The notes: generated from the letters alone by a model not told the origin. A stretch of DNA of 22,325 nt from Pseudoselenomonas ruminantium (GCA_002448495.1 DJYL01000110.1:1-22325), one strand, 5' to 3'; positions 6,185 to 13,516 are shown, counted from the first letter of the stretch. Numbers and translations: made by a program.

Positions 6185-6192
6185 GATTGCAT
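6185..6192. repeat. Template-jump repeat, 5' copy (GATTGCAT)
   Basis: Partner of GATTACAT at 6023-6030. It lies two bases from the hairpin at 6195-6214, which could block the RT at the 5' border of the template and trigger the jump. Confidence 0.6.
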
Positions 6193-6221
6193 TCTCTCGC
6201 GCCTTTTGCCGAGACAATTTT

Positions 6222-6250
6222 ATTATAGCACAAAATCCATCAATGAGCAA
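6222..6250 (-). promoter_or_regulatory. Promoter of the RT-associated RNA
   Basis: TTGCTC (6245-6250), 17 bases, perfect TATAAT (6222-6227) on the minus strand. The predicted start is near 6215. The 51 bases between this and the end of the DUF4160 gene hold nothing else I can identify. Confidence 0.8.
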
Positions 6251-6301
6251 CTCACAGCAACTCTTTTTTGTGCCTTCTTTTCAAAATATCATTAGCGGTA
6301 T

Positions 6302-6571
6302 TTATCGTTTAAGTTCAGCATGCTTAAAGTGCATAACCCAAAGTGCCAGTAAACGCTCTTTGTTTTTCCTGATATACCGTAAAACTTTTGCCATATCCTT
6401 TTTATCGACTGTACCGCAATCTTTAGCAATTTCCACAGAGTCAGAAGTCAACCAGAATTTTGTTGCCTTGTCAGGGTGTCCTTTTGCTACATGGACATGA
6501 ACTGGCTCACTAACGCCATCCCCTTTTACAAAAAAAGTATAGCCTAAGTATGAATCAAGCAAGTCTGGCAT
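6302..6571 (-). CDS. DUF4160 family protein
   Basis: The start is taken at the ATG 6569-6571 because GGAGGG precedes it by nine bases; this gives 89 residues beginning MPDLLDSYLGYTFFV. The EPVHVHVAKGHPDKATKFWL stretch matches the HxHV core of DUF4160 proteins, and KVLRYIRKNKERLLALW is a typical C-terminal helix. Its function is not established. DUF4160 genes usually sit beside a second small gene (often DUF2442) in toxin-antitoxin-like pairs. Here the start overlaps the end of the upstream small gene by 17 bases, so the two are translationally coupled. It is the last gene of the hsd-linked run before the RT system. Confidence 0.8.
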   Translation of the reverse strand: MPDLLDSYLGYTFFVKGDGVSEPVHVHVAKGHPDKATKFWLTSDSVEIAKDCGTVDKKDMAKVLRYIRKNKERLLALWVMHFKHAELKR

Positions 6572-6833
6572 TTTTCTGTTCCCTCCAGTCATCCCAAATG
6601 ATAGACTCATTGACCGTCAGATATTTTTCTATGCCAAATAAATCATCCTCTGAAAAACCGAAAGACTTCAGGCAAGTCATATCAGGCAAACGCCACTCGC
6701 AGAAATTATCTTCATGCTCCTTTTGCTCGATTCTGATTGCTAAATTAATGCCGCCGTCTCTATCCTCATACTCTTTCGTTACATACACATTAAGATAAAC
6801 ACCATCTTTTAAGATAAAGGTTGCATATAACAT
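6555..6833 (-). CDS. Conserved-looking small hypothetical protein coupled to DUF4160 gene
   Basis: A 92-residue acidic protein (MLYATFILKDGVYLNVYVTK, then RDGGINLAIRIEQKE, WRLPDMTC, and GFSEDDLFGIEKYLTVN). It looks like a small alpha/beta fold with an acidic C-terminal half, and has no signal peptide or membrane segment. I do not recognise a named family. It starts 23 bp after hsdS with GGAAG as ribosome binding site, and its end overlaps the DUF4160 start. Placement makes it the likely partner of DUF4160, in the slot where DUF2442 is usually found. A two-gene toxin-antitoxin-like unit is inference only. Confidence 0.7.
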   Translation of the reverse strand: MLYATFILKDGVYLNVYVTKEYEDRDGGINLAIRIEQKEHEDNFCEWRLPDMTCLKSFGFSEDDLFGIEKYLTVNESIIWDDWREQKNARLA

Positions 6834-6856
6834 TTATAACACTTCCTTTCAAAATG

Positions 6857-8101
6857 TCATTGGCGGAATGTGACTTGACCGTTCATCAGCATAGGAAGAA
6901 GAAAGTCTCGAAGATAAGTAAGTTTACGATTTTCTTGGTTACACTTAACCATTTGTTTATGAATTGGTTTTATCCGCGCCTCAAATCGTCTTAACACCTC
7001 ATAAGGCGGTATAACAATTCGACTTAATTTCAAATGATCTTGTGTTATATGTCCCATGGTTGTTTTTCTAGCTTCAGCAATTTTAACAAAATTAACTATA
7101 TAATCTTTTAACTGATGATATATATATTCCTTGGGAAAATCTTCAGATGGTATTACTTTGAAAATATGTTGGTTCAGCCCGCCTTTACCACCAGTCCAGT
7201 ATTGAATTTCCAGAGTTGCTGACCATGAAAAAAGTATATCTCCATCACCAATAACATTCTCTAACGGAATATTTGCTGATACACGTTCAGTATCCGGTCT
7301 AACCCCTTCATGCATTTCACGAATTTTTATAACCGGTAAAGATTCCTCATTGCCCTGCGGACGATATTTTTGACAGGCTAAACCATTTACATACGAAGCT
7401 ATGCGAAATAAATTATCAACTTTCCACCCTGCCGGGATTTCTCGGGATAGGTTTTCGTTCCATTCCATTTTGCCGCCGCTAGTTTTGTATGGGCGGCCAT
7501 TGGCATCAGGGAAGTCGAATTGGACGAACCAGTAGTCGTAAAGGGTCTTAGCCATAGATTCCAATGTAGTAATCAACTTACTATTATTTTTTATTTTATC
7601 ATCTATAGCCTGCAATTCATTGGCAATTCTATACTGTTCTTTCAAATCAGGCAATTCAACTGGTAATTTTTTTAGTATGGCAGAATTAAGATTTAGCATC
7701 GTTGCACCTGTGGCATTATCAACAATCCACTTTCTTATATGAGGCGTACTTAAATAAAAACTAAGAAACACAGCATTAACCAGCATTTTATCAGGGCGAA
7801 TTCTTAAACACCCAGTTCCGCATAACGCACCTGCATCATTTTCTGAAATTAAAGCACATCGCTCTATATTACCTCGGCGACTATATACAATATCTCCAAT
7901 CTCAACTCTGTATTTTTTCAATCGTTCGGCATCCTGTTCTGTAATATGAGCAATCCTATCGTGAATTACAATTCTATCTCCTATATCCTGCGGCATAATA
8001 GAAGGTATCCCCTGCTCAACATAATCCGATGCATGAAGTTGCGAACCGAAAGGTCCTGTAATTATATCTGCTAAATCCCCCAGACAAACCTTTTTATACA
8101 A
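6857..8101 (-). CDS. hsdS: Type I restriction-modification specificity subunit
   Basis: HsdS chooses the DNA target for the methylase and restriction complexes. The 414-residue protein has two target-recognition domains. The first begins VCLGDLADIITGPFGSQLH and the second begins REIPAGWKVDNLFRIASYVNG. They are joined by the conserved helix-linker LESMAKTLYDYWFVQFDFP-DANGRPYKTSGGKM, and a C-terminal helix reads ENRKLTYLRDFLLPMLMNGQV. I choose a TTG start at 8099-8101 because GGAGG lies nine bases upstream and it comes one base after the preceding stop. A further TTG at 8144-8146 would add 15 residues that overlap the antitoxin gene. The recognition sequence cannot be read from the protein by eye. 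It is separated from hsdM by a two-gene toxin-antitoxin-like insert. Confidence 0.95.
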   Translation of the reverse strand: MYKKVCLGDLADIITGPFGSQLHASDYVEQGIPSIMPQDIGDRIVIHDRIAHITEQDAERLKKYRVEIGDIVYSRRGNIERCALISENDAGALCGTGCLRIRPDKMLVNAVFLSFYLSTPHIRKWIVDNATGATMLNLNSAILKKLPVELPDLKEQYRIANELQAIDDKIKNNSKLITTLESMAKTLYDYWFVQFDFPDANGRPYKTSGGKMEWNENLSREIPAGWKVDNLFRIASYVNGLACQKYRPQGNEESLPVIKIREMHEGVRPDTERVSANIPLENVIGDGDILFSWSATLEIQYWTGGKGGLNQHIFKVIPSEDFPKEYIYHQLKDYIVNFVKIAEARKTTMGHITQDHLKLSRIVIPPYEVLRRFEARIKPIHKQMVKCNQENRKLTYLRDFLLPMLMNGQVTFRQ

Positions 8102-8102
8102 A

Positions 8103-8333
8103 TTAAGCCGCCTCCGAATAATCCACAATAAAGATTTTGCTGGCAATTTTTTCTAGGTGTTCCAATAAATCCTCAATCTTTTCCATTACCGTAGCAGAAT
8201 AAACTACCTCACCACACTGCTCACATTTATAGCAAGGAACATTTTCAATAATCACATAACCGCCATTTACTCTAGCAAAATAACTTTCTTTTGCAGGAAT
8301 CATATTCCCTGATTTACATAACAGGCAATTCAT
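8103..8333 (-). CDS. YgiT/MqsA-type zinc finger protein, probable antitoxin
   Basis: The 76-residue protein has paired CxxC knuckles, Cys3/Cys6 (MNCLLC) and Cys37/Cys40 (YKCEQCGEVVYS), the N-terminal zinc domain of MqsA/YgiT antitoxins. It ends in a short helix (VMEKIEDLLEHLEK) and lacks the DNA-binding HTH of full MqsA. In this family the zinc domain binds the toxin. It follows the DUF4258 gene by six bases, with its ribosome binding site inside that gene's end, giving the toxin-first order typical of mqsRA. Its stop is one base before the hsdS start. Confidence 0.85.
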   Translation of the reverse strand: MNCLLCKSGNMIPAKESYFARVNGGYVIIENVPCYKCEQCGEVVYSATVMEKIEDLLEHLEKIASKIFIVDYSEAA

Positions 8334-8339
8334 ATTTGG

Positions 8340-8651
8340 TCACACCTTTCTCGTCTTCAAGTCAGATTCCCATTTATCGACATCGGGAAAATATGCCGTT
8401 ATAATCCGACTGGCATTTCCTTCATCACTCATCACAACATGCAACGGCTGTACATTTACAGACAATCCCAACAACAAGCAGGACGGATATGGATAGTCCT
8501 CTGGATATTGCTCAATAATCTCGCCAGTCTTTACAGCGTTACGAATATCTTTGACCTTTATCCCTCTTTGCCTAAACCTTTCCGCAGCATGAGCAGTAAT
8601 GAATACGCGGTCATTATCATAGTACCATTGCAATCGCTCTATATCAATCAA
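8340..8651 (-). CDS. DUF4258 family protein, probable RNase-like toxin
   Basis: The 103-residue protein shows the DUF4258 signature ITAHAAERFRQRGIKVKDIRNAV (His21, Arg25, Arg29), then a middle beta region (YPSCLLLGLSVNVQPLHVV) and RIITAYFPDVDKWESD. DUF4258 belongs to the BECR/RelE-like fold of small ribonuclease toxins and is often paired with a YgiT-type zinc finger, as here. The start is TTG at 8649-8651, the first possible start after an in-frame TGA. It overlaps the last codons of hsdM, so its translation is likely coupled. Toxicity is inferred from family and context. Confidence 0.8.
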   Translation of the reverse strand: MIDIERLQWYYDNDRVFITAHAAERFRQRGIKVKDIRNAVKTGEIIEQYPEDYPYPSCLLLGLSVNVQPLHVVMSDEGNASRIITAYFPDVDKWESDLKTRKV

Positions 8652-10284
8652 ACTTCAACTCACCCAACCCTTTTAATATTTCTGCTTCGAGCTTATGTCC
8701 TTCATCGAAGTACGTTTTAAGCTGCTGTTCGTAGTCAGCCATTTTCTGCTGAAATTCTTCCGGGGTCAGGTCAACATATTCAATCTTGACCTTGAAGTAC
8801 TGGCCTGCGGAGAAGGAGCATTTCTTTTGCTCAATGTCTTTAAGACTGACAAGAACGCTGAAATCGTCGATTTCCTGTCGCTCATTCATGGTCTGGACGA
8901 TTTTGTCCATTTCAGCCTGACTTAGATAGGTGCGCTGATTCTTGGTGCCTTCAAGTTTGACTTTTTCGCCCATATTTGACGCGTCAACCAAAAGAACCTT
9001 GTCATCCTCTGTACCTGCGGCATCAAGGAACAGTACCGAAACATTGGTGCCGGTGTTGGCAAAGATATTACTGGGCATGGAGACAACGCCGCGCAGGAGT
9101 TTTTTCTGGACGATATGCTGACGGATTTTGTAGGGAATGCCTGTGGCGGCGGTCAAAAAGCCTGTGGGCACAACGATGGCGGCTTTGCCGTGTTCCTGCA
9201 TGCTGACAATGATATGCTGCAGGAACATCTGGTAAATGGCCATGCTTTCCTTTTTCTTTTTGGGGATGTTGGGCACACCGGCGAAGAAGCGCTTTTTGTA
9301 GCCTTCGCCTGCCAGCTGGTCGCGCGTTTCGCTGAAATCGGTATTGAAGGGAGGATTACTGACGATGTAAGCGAATTTTTCAATGCTCTTGCCGTCTGCG
9401 GACAGATGGCGCGGACGCACCAAGGTATCATCCTGAATGACATGGGGCAGACTGTCTACGAGATTGTTGAGGATAAGGTTCAGCCGCAGGACTTCATTGG
9501 ACTTTTGACTGATGTCCTGTGTGTAAACGGTGCAGTTTTCCTCACCTATCTGCTCGGCCAGCGTAAGCACGAGCGTGCCCGAACCGGCTGCCGGGTCATA
9601 GATGCTGACATTCTGTGCGCCATTGGGGGCGATTATCCTCGCGATAATCTGTGCAATAGAATGGGGCGTATAGTATTCGGCATACTGACCGCTGTCCTTA
9701 TTGTAGTCCTTTATCAGATACTCAAAGATATCGGCATAGAAATCGTATTTCTGCTGAAATACGGCATCAAAGCTTTGGGCGTTGAGTTTATTGATGATAG
9801 CCCGACAAAAATCGTCCTGCCGTTCTACTTCGGTGACCAGATTCGACAGGGTATCAAACAGGCGCACGCGATTCTGCGCACCGGCTGCTACCGAGAATAC
9901 ATCCTTATTGGCTTCGGCGATATGCAGCAGGGCATTGTCAAATATCGTATGAAAGCCCTGCTCCCCTTTGCGGGAAAACAGGCTGCTGATAAGGTCAGCC
10001 GGATGAATACGGGCAATGCGTGGGTCTAAGTCCATCATCAGAAAGTCAAAATCATCTTCAGACAGCTCTGCCAGACGGCGTTCCGTTTCCTGCGTGGACT
10101 TACCTGCAAAATCCGGCAGTTCTTTAAGCCCGGCAAGGAATTTATCATTTAAGAATTTGTATAAAAATGCCTCCGTGATGATTTTGTACTCATTGCCGCT
10201 GTTGCCCAGACCATAATTGGAGCAGATGGCTTTGAGGTCATCAATGAGGGCATATATCATTTGTTTTTCGGTTTGTAATTGCAT
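8644..10284 (-). CDS. hsdM: Type I restriction-modification DNA adenine methylase subunit
   Basis: The 546-residue N6-adenine methyltransferase has the HsdM N-terminal helical domain (about 1-170), then YAEYYTPHSIA (202-211). The SAM-binding motif I is DPAAGSGTL (230-238), and the catalytic NPPF is at 310-313. HsdM with HsdS methylates the recognition sites that protect the host from HsdR. Start at ATG 10282-10284, with AAGGAG before it, 15 bp after hsdR ends. Its last eight bases overlap the DUF4258 gene. All motifs are intact. Confidence 0.97.
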   Translation of the reverse strand: MQLQTEKQMIYALIDDLKAICSNYGLGNSGNEYKIITEAFLYKFLNDKFLAGLKELPDFAGKSTQETERRLAELSEDDFDFLMMDLDPRIARIHPADLISSLFSRKGEQGFHTIFDNALLHIAEANKDVFSVAAGAQNRVRLFDTLSNLVTEVERQDDFCRAIINKLNAQSFDAVFQQKYDFYADIFEYLIKDYNKDSGQYAEYYTPHSIAQIIARIIAPNGAQNVSIYDPAAGSGTLVLTLAEQIGEENCTVYTQDISQKSNEVLRLNLILNNLVDSLPHVIQDDTLVRPRHLSADGKSIEKFAYIVSNPPFNTDFSETRDQLAGEGYKKRFFAGVPNIPKKKKESMAIYQMFLQHIIVSMQEHGKAAIVVPTGFLTAATGIPYKIRQHIVQKKLLRGVVSMPSNIFANTGTNVSVLFLDAAGTEDDKVLLVDASNMGEKVKLEGTKNQRTYLSQAEMDKIVQTMNERQEIDDFSVLVSLKDIEQKKCSFSAGQYFKVKIEYVDLTPEEFQQKMADYEQQLKTYFDEGHKLEAEILKGLGELKFD

Positions 10285-10299
10285 GTATAAGATTTCTCC

Positions 10300-13200
10300 T
10301 TACTGGATGTATTCGTTTTTGATTTCATTGCCGATGGCTTTTACCACACTGGCATTCAGGAGCAGTTTGCCGTTTAGCTGCTGCTTAATCTCACGCCAGA
10401 GCATTTGCTCGAAGAAATTTCCATTGGACAAGATTGTTTGCTTATGCAGCAGGCTGTCGTCGATGTAGGACTTCATATCGGTCAGAAAGTCAAAGGTCAC
10501 GGCCTGTGAGGATAGCAGCCCTGCTCGGATTAAACTCTTATGCAGGCGCATGTAGCGAACATCGCCGCCATAACGAGCCGTAAGCCTGTCATTGGCTGCA
10601 TTGATGTCGTGCATTTTCTGCCGCAGTATGGCAAGTTTTTCATCCTGCGCCTGCATTTCCGCCAAGGTCATCTGCTGGATGTCGTGCCCCTCCAAAATGC
10701 GCCGCAATTCTTCCCACAGCCGCAAAAACTCCGGGTCTTTCCTGTCCTGATTGCTGCCAAACTCACGGATGGTCTGCCGCCGCTTACTTGCGAAGGAATC
10801 GGCCAGTTCCAGTTCGCTTTCGCTGATTTTGCGGAAGGAAAAACGGATATCCTGCGTGGCTAAATCCACAAGGCTGTCGATATCCTCAGGGTTCTGCAGG
10901 GCTTCTTTTTCGCGGATAAGCTGCAAGCGCTGACCGGTCAGCTGGCTGAGTGCCCGTATTTTGTCGCGGTCAAGACTTTTCAGCAAATCCTCATAACCAA
11001 ACAGCTGTGCCAGATTGTATAATTCTTTATACAAGGACAAGGCGCGATACAGGTCGTTTACCTCGTCCTTGTTTTCGATAGCGGAAATCTGCCGCTGGAA
11101 ATTTTCCAGATTGTCCGTGTCAAAGGAAAAGAGCTTGTCACGGATTTGCCTTAATTCTGCGTTGATTTCCTCAGGGGTCTTGAAGATGCCGGTAAACTGT
11201 GTAAAATCATCACCCAGCTCCTCCTGCAGTTCTGCTAAATAGGCCTGATTGGTCTTGTCAAACTCACTGCGGATATCGGCAAAGTCCACCACATAACCGT
11301 AGCGCAGCTGATGATAAGGACGATTGACACGGGTAAGGCATTGCAGGAGGCTGTGTTCCCGAATGACACGACCAAGATACAGCTTCTTGAGCCGTGGCGC
11401 ATCAAAGCCGGTCAGCAGCATATTATAAACCACGAGAATATCCACTTCGCCACGCTTGAAGGCATCCCGCTTTTCCTTTAATTCTTCCTGCGTTTCCCCC
11501 AGCGTTGAAAGCACCAAGGCTGCACGGAAGTTGCCGCGTACCTTTAGTTCCTCATAGATGGCCTGCGCCTGTCTGCCCGAATCGGCCACCACCATAGCAC
11601 CGATGGTTTTATCCCCCAAGAGCAGCCGGGAACCAGTAAAATCCTCCTCGATATAGTCAACCAAGGGCTTTACATAGTTTGCATGACAGGTCAAATCCTG
11701 CTTATGGATAAGGCCTTTTCTCACTTCATCCTGTAGTTTATCCAAAGCGGCATTAAGCTGCAGGCGGTATTCCGTCTTGATGCCTTCGCGGATAAGACGC
11801 AGGGTATAACCATCTGCAATAGACTGATTGTAATAATATTTGTGGATATAATCACCGAACAAGTCCTTTGTGCGTACCTTGCCGATAAGCGGCGTGCCGG
11901 TCAGTCCGAACATAACCGCCTGACGGTCAGAATTCACGAGCCGCGCCAAAAAGGAACCATCCGCGCGATAGTCACGATGTACTTCGTCAATAAAGTACAC
12001 ACGCTGGATGTTTACATTGTAGTCCGGCACTTTGGCCACAGCATCATCACCGAATTTCTGAATGTTGACCACATTCATGACCAGTCCGCCGGATAGGGTC
12101 TGCTCACTGGTGCTTTGGATATTTTTCGTAAACTCTGCCCGCGTGCCAATCTCCACGACATTGAGCCCGCGGGCGCGGAATTCATCCGCCGCCTGCTGCA
12201 TCAAATCAAGGCGGTCAACGATAAAATAAAACTTCGCGACAATACGGTGGACTGCATAATAATCAGCAAGAATGTGGACGTTATAAAAGGCCAGTTCCGT
12301 CTTGCCGCTGCCCTGCGTATGCCAGATAACGCCGCCGCGAGCGCGGCTTCCTTTCCTCACGGCATGTTGACGGGGCAAATCCGCCACCAGTTCCGTTTCA
12401 TGGTGTACATACTCGTTCATGTAGAACGCATTATCTGCTACCACTTCATCTGCCACGCGTAAAGCATCCACCTTGCGGGCAATCGCCTGAGCACCGAAGA
12501 ATTGCTGATAACGCATCAGATGCTTGCTTATCTCCATGACACCTTTATCGTTTACCTTTTCCACATAAGTGATGCCATAATGAAGCAGCCAAAGAAAACG
12601 CTCTTTCGTAAACAGCGAGGTCAAAATTCTGTTGGTCGGTGTCATGGGTTCACAGTTCAGAGCGTAGTCGGCACGCCCTTTGAGGACGGTCATATGATTA
12701 TCCTGCAAGATATTGTCCTCGTCAGCCGGGCTTAAAGGGGCAACTCCCTCATAAACAGAATTATCTTCTTCGCGGAAATGGCTGAAAAACAAATGCCCTA
12801 GGCCATTTGTGGCATAGAAAGCCCCGGATAGGGGTACGGCTTCCGTATCGTCGTATTCCATATTATTGGAAAAAACCATCAGCTGCGTGCTATTGAGGAA
12901 ACGCCTGTACCTCATGTTGCTCGTGCGCTTATTCATGCGCTCGTATTCCGCCTGCATTCCCTTTAGGTTATTGGGGATTTTGACCTCACAGAAAGCCAAG
13001 GGCAGGCCATTGACAAATACCGTTATATCCGGGCGAAAACTCCCTGCTTCACTTGACTGGTCAACCAAACAGGACAGTTCCGTTACCACAAAGTAGTCAT
13101 TGTCCTTTGATAGGTCAAAGGATATAAGCTGTATGGCTTCACCACGACAGACTATCCCCTGTTGCAGTTTGCCCCAAAAAGCCTGACCTAAATCATCAGC

Positions 13201-13440
13201 AGCCAGACTGTCCGACAACTCGGAAAGGATAGCCGAAAACTCCTCATCGGTCAAAGGATTCTTGCGGAGGGCCGGATTAAGTCTGTTCAATGTATCACGC
13301 AAAATCTGTTTTGCAATATTCGTTTCCCTGTCCAGCTGAGGACGAATATCCTGCAGCCGCCGATAGCGATAGCCCAGACGCGTAAAATGCAGCAGTGCCG
13401 GTATTTTGACGCGCGAATCTTCGGAGAAAGCCCTGGCCAT
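10300..13440 (-). CDS. hsdR: Type I restriction endonuclease motor subunit
   Basis: HsdR translocates DNA and cuts it when HsdS finds an unmethylated site. I choose the ATG 13438-13440 (AAAGGA ten bases upstream) over a GTG nine bases earlier, giving 1046 residues. The PD-(D/E)XK nuclease motif is RPDITVFVNGLPLAFCEVK (Asp138, Glu152, Lys154). Walker A is IWHTQGSGKTEL (near 372-383) and the helicase motif II is DEVHRDY (485 onward), followed by FGLTGTPL (motif III). Later helicase motifs and a long helical C-terminus follow. Length is typical of the family. It is the first gene of the hsd operon, 15 bp before hsdM. Confidence 0.97.
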   Translation of the reverse strand: MARAFSEDSRVKIPALLHFTRLGYRYRRLQDIRPQLDRETNIAKQILRDTLNRLNPALRKNPLTDEEFSAILSELSDSLAADDLGQAFWGKLQQGIVCRGEAIQLISFDLSKDNDYFVVTELSCLVDQSSEAGSFRPDITVFVNGLPLAFCEVKIPNNLKGMQAEYERMNKRTSNMRYRRFLNSTQLMVFSNNMEYDDTEAVPLSGAFYATNGLGHLFFSHFREEDNSVYEGVAPLSPADEDNILQDNHMTVLKGRADYALNCEPMTPTNRILTSLFTKERFLWLLHYGITYVEKVNDKGVMEISKHLMRYQQFFGAQAIARKVDALRVADEVVADNAFYMNEYVHHETELVADLPRQHAVRKGSRARGGVIWHTQGSGKTELAFYNVHILADYYAVHRIVAKFYFIVDRLDLMQQAADEFRARGLNVVEIGTRAEFTKNIQSTSEQTLSGGLVMNVVNIQKFGDDAVAKVPDYNVNIQRVYFIDEVHRDYRADGSFLARLVNSDRQAVMFGLTGTPLIGKVRTKDLFGDYIHKYYYNQSIADGYTLRLIREGIKTEYRLQLNAALDKLQDEVRKGLIHKQDLTCHANYVKPLVDYIEEDFTGSRLLLGDKTIGAMVVADSGRQAQAIYEELKVRGNFRAALVLSTLGETQEELKEKRDAFKRGEVDILVVYNMLLTGFDAPRLKKLYLGRVIREHSLLQCLTRVNRPYHQLRYGYVVDFADIRSEFDKTNQAYLAELQEELGDDFTQFTGIFKTPEEINAELRQIRDKLFSFDTDNLENFQRQISAIENKDEVNDLYRALSLYKELYNLAQLFGYEDLLKSLDRDKIRALSQLTGQRLQLIREKEALQNPEDIDSLVDLATQDIRFSFRKISESELELADSFASKRRQTIREFGSNQDRKDPEFLRLWEELRRILEGHDIQQMTLAEMQAQDEKLAILRQKMHDINAANDRLTARYGGDVRYMRLHKSLIRAGLLSSQAVTFDFLTDMKSYIDDSLLHKQTILSNGNFFEQMLWREIKQQLNGKLLLNASVVKAIGNEIKNEYIQ

Positions 13441-13473
13441 GCCTGTCACATCCTTTGTGTGTTATTATCTCTT

Positions 13474-13479
13474 ATTATA
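13474..13479 (-). promoter_or_regulatory. -10 element of the hsd operon promoter
   Basis: A perfect TATAAT on the minus strand, 33 bases upstream of the hsdR ATG. No good -35 is visible at 16-18 bases; that position falls inside the 12-bp terminator stem. The promoter may be weak or activator-dependent. Confidence 0.45.
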
Positions 13480-13487
13480 ACATAAAA

Positions 13488-13516
13488 TGTCGTGCGAAAC
13501 GGGATTTCGCACGACA
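13488..13516 (-). terminator. Terminator after acetolactate decarboxylase gene
   Basis: A perfect 12-bp stem (13488-13499 with 13505-13516; TGTCGTGCGAAA and complement) with a 5-base loop is followed on the minus strand by TTTTAT. It lies 36 bp after the decarboxylase stop and separates that gene from the hsd operon. Confidence 0.8.

Larger units (their letters stand above)
6031..6192 (+). other. Candidate neo-like repeat unit: 54-codon endless reading frame encoded by cDNA concatemer
   Basis: The frame containing the ATGs at 6081 and 6087 has no stop from 6018 to beyond the unit. Joining 6192 to 6031 makes a 162-base repeat, 54 codons, so the frame continues through every repeat. The joined junction codon is TAT. 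GGAGG (6075-6079) lies seven bases before ATG 6087. The unit starts MTMISITLTASF, has Trp22 and a basic NPHVKF stretch, and ends TTILSLINGG. It has two hydrophobic segments (about residues 4-24 and 37-51). Of the six frames of the repeat only this one is free of stops. In chromosomal DNA the frame lacks an upstream promoter and runs on into unrelated sequence, so it is not a normal gene. By analogy with DRT2 Neo, translation would arrest growth on phage infection. The hydrophobicity suggests a membrane target; that is inference. Confidence 0.6.
5933..6215 (-). ncRNA. Structured template RNA of the RT system (DRT2-like ncRNA)
   Basis: A consensus promoter (6222-6250) predicts a start near 6215, and the terminator ends near 5933, giving about 283 nt with no convincing sense gene. 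On the minus strand it can fold into a row of hairpins: 6195-6214 (5 bp), 6168-6181 (5 bp, 4-base loop), 6143-6157 (5 bp, 5-base loop), 6122-6135 (5 bp with a GUAA tetraloop), 6059-6088 (8 bp, 14-base loop), 6045-6060 (6 bp, 4-base loop, alternative), 6029-6048 (7 bp, 6-base loop, alternative) and the terminal nested hairpin. The loop of the 8-bp stem displays ACCUCC, the complement of a Shine-Dalgarno. In DRT2 systems such an RNA is copied repeatedly by the RT into concatemeric cDNA. Position, size, promoter, terminator and the hidden promoter and frame on the other strand support this role. The weak frames within it have no ribosome binding site. Confidence 0.8.

Noticed and set aside
6111..6195. 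Protein-like minus-strand stretch reading CQEFDVWIPGEYPEYS
   Set aside because: It looks coding but has no start codon with a ribosome binding site and ends at TGA within the RNA. Probably chance or a relic.
6032..6250. Minus-strand 72-codon frame inside the RNA
   Set aside because: Its start lies at the -35 box of the RNA promoter, upstream of the transcription start, with no ribosome binding site. It also stops inside the repeat unit, so it is not endless.
6081..6502. Ordinary plus-strand gene starting at the GGAGG-ATG near 6081
   Set aside because: In the chromosome it has a -10 but no -35 upstream, and it runs antisense into the DUF4160 gene with no protein-like sequence there. It makes sense only as part of the repeated cDNA unit.
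9115..10029. Long plus-strand frame of 304 codons inside hsdM
   Set aside because: Lies opposite conserved HsdM motifs. The open frame is a by-product of hsdM codon use; no family match is apparent.
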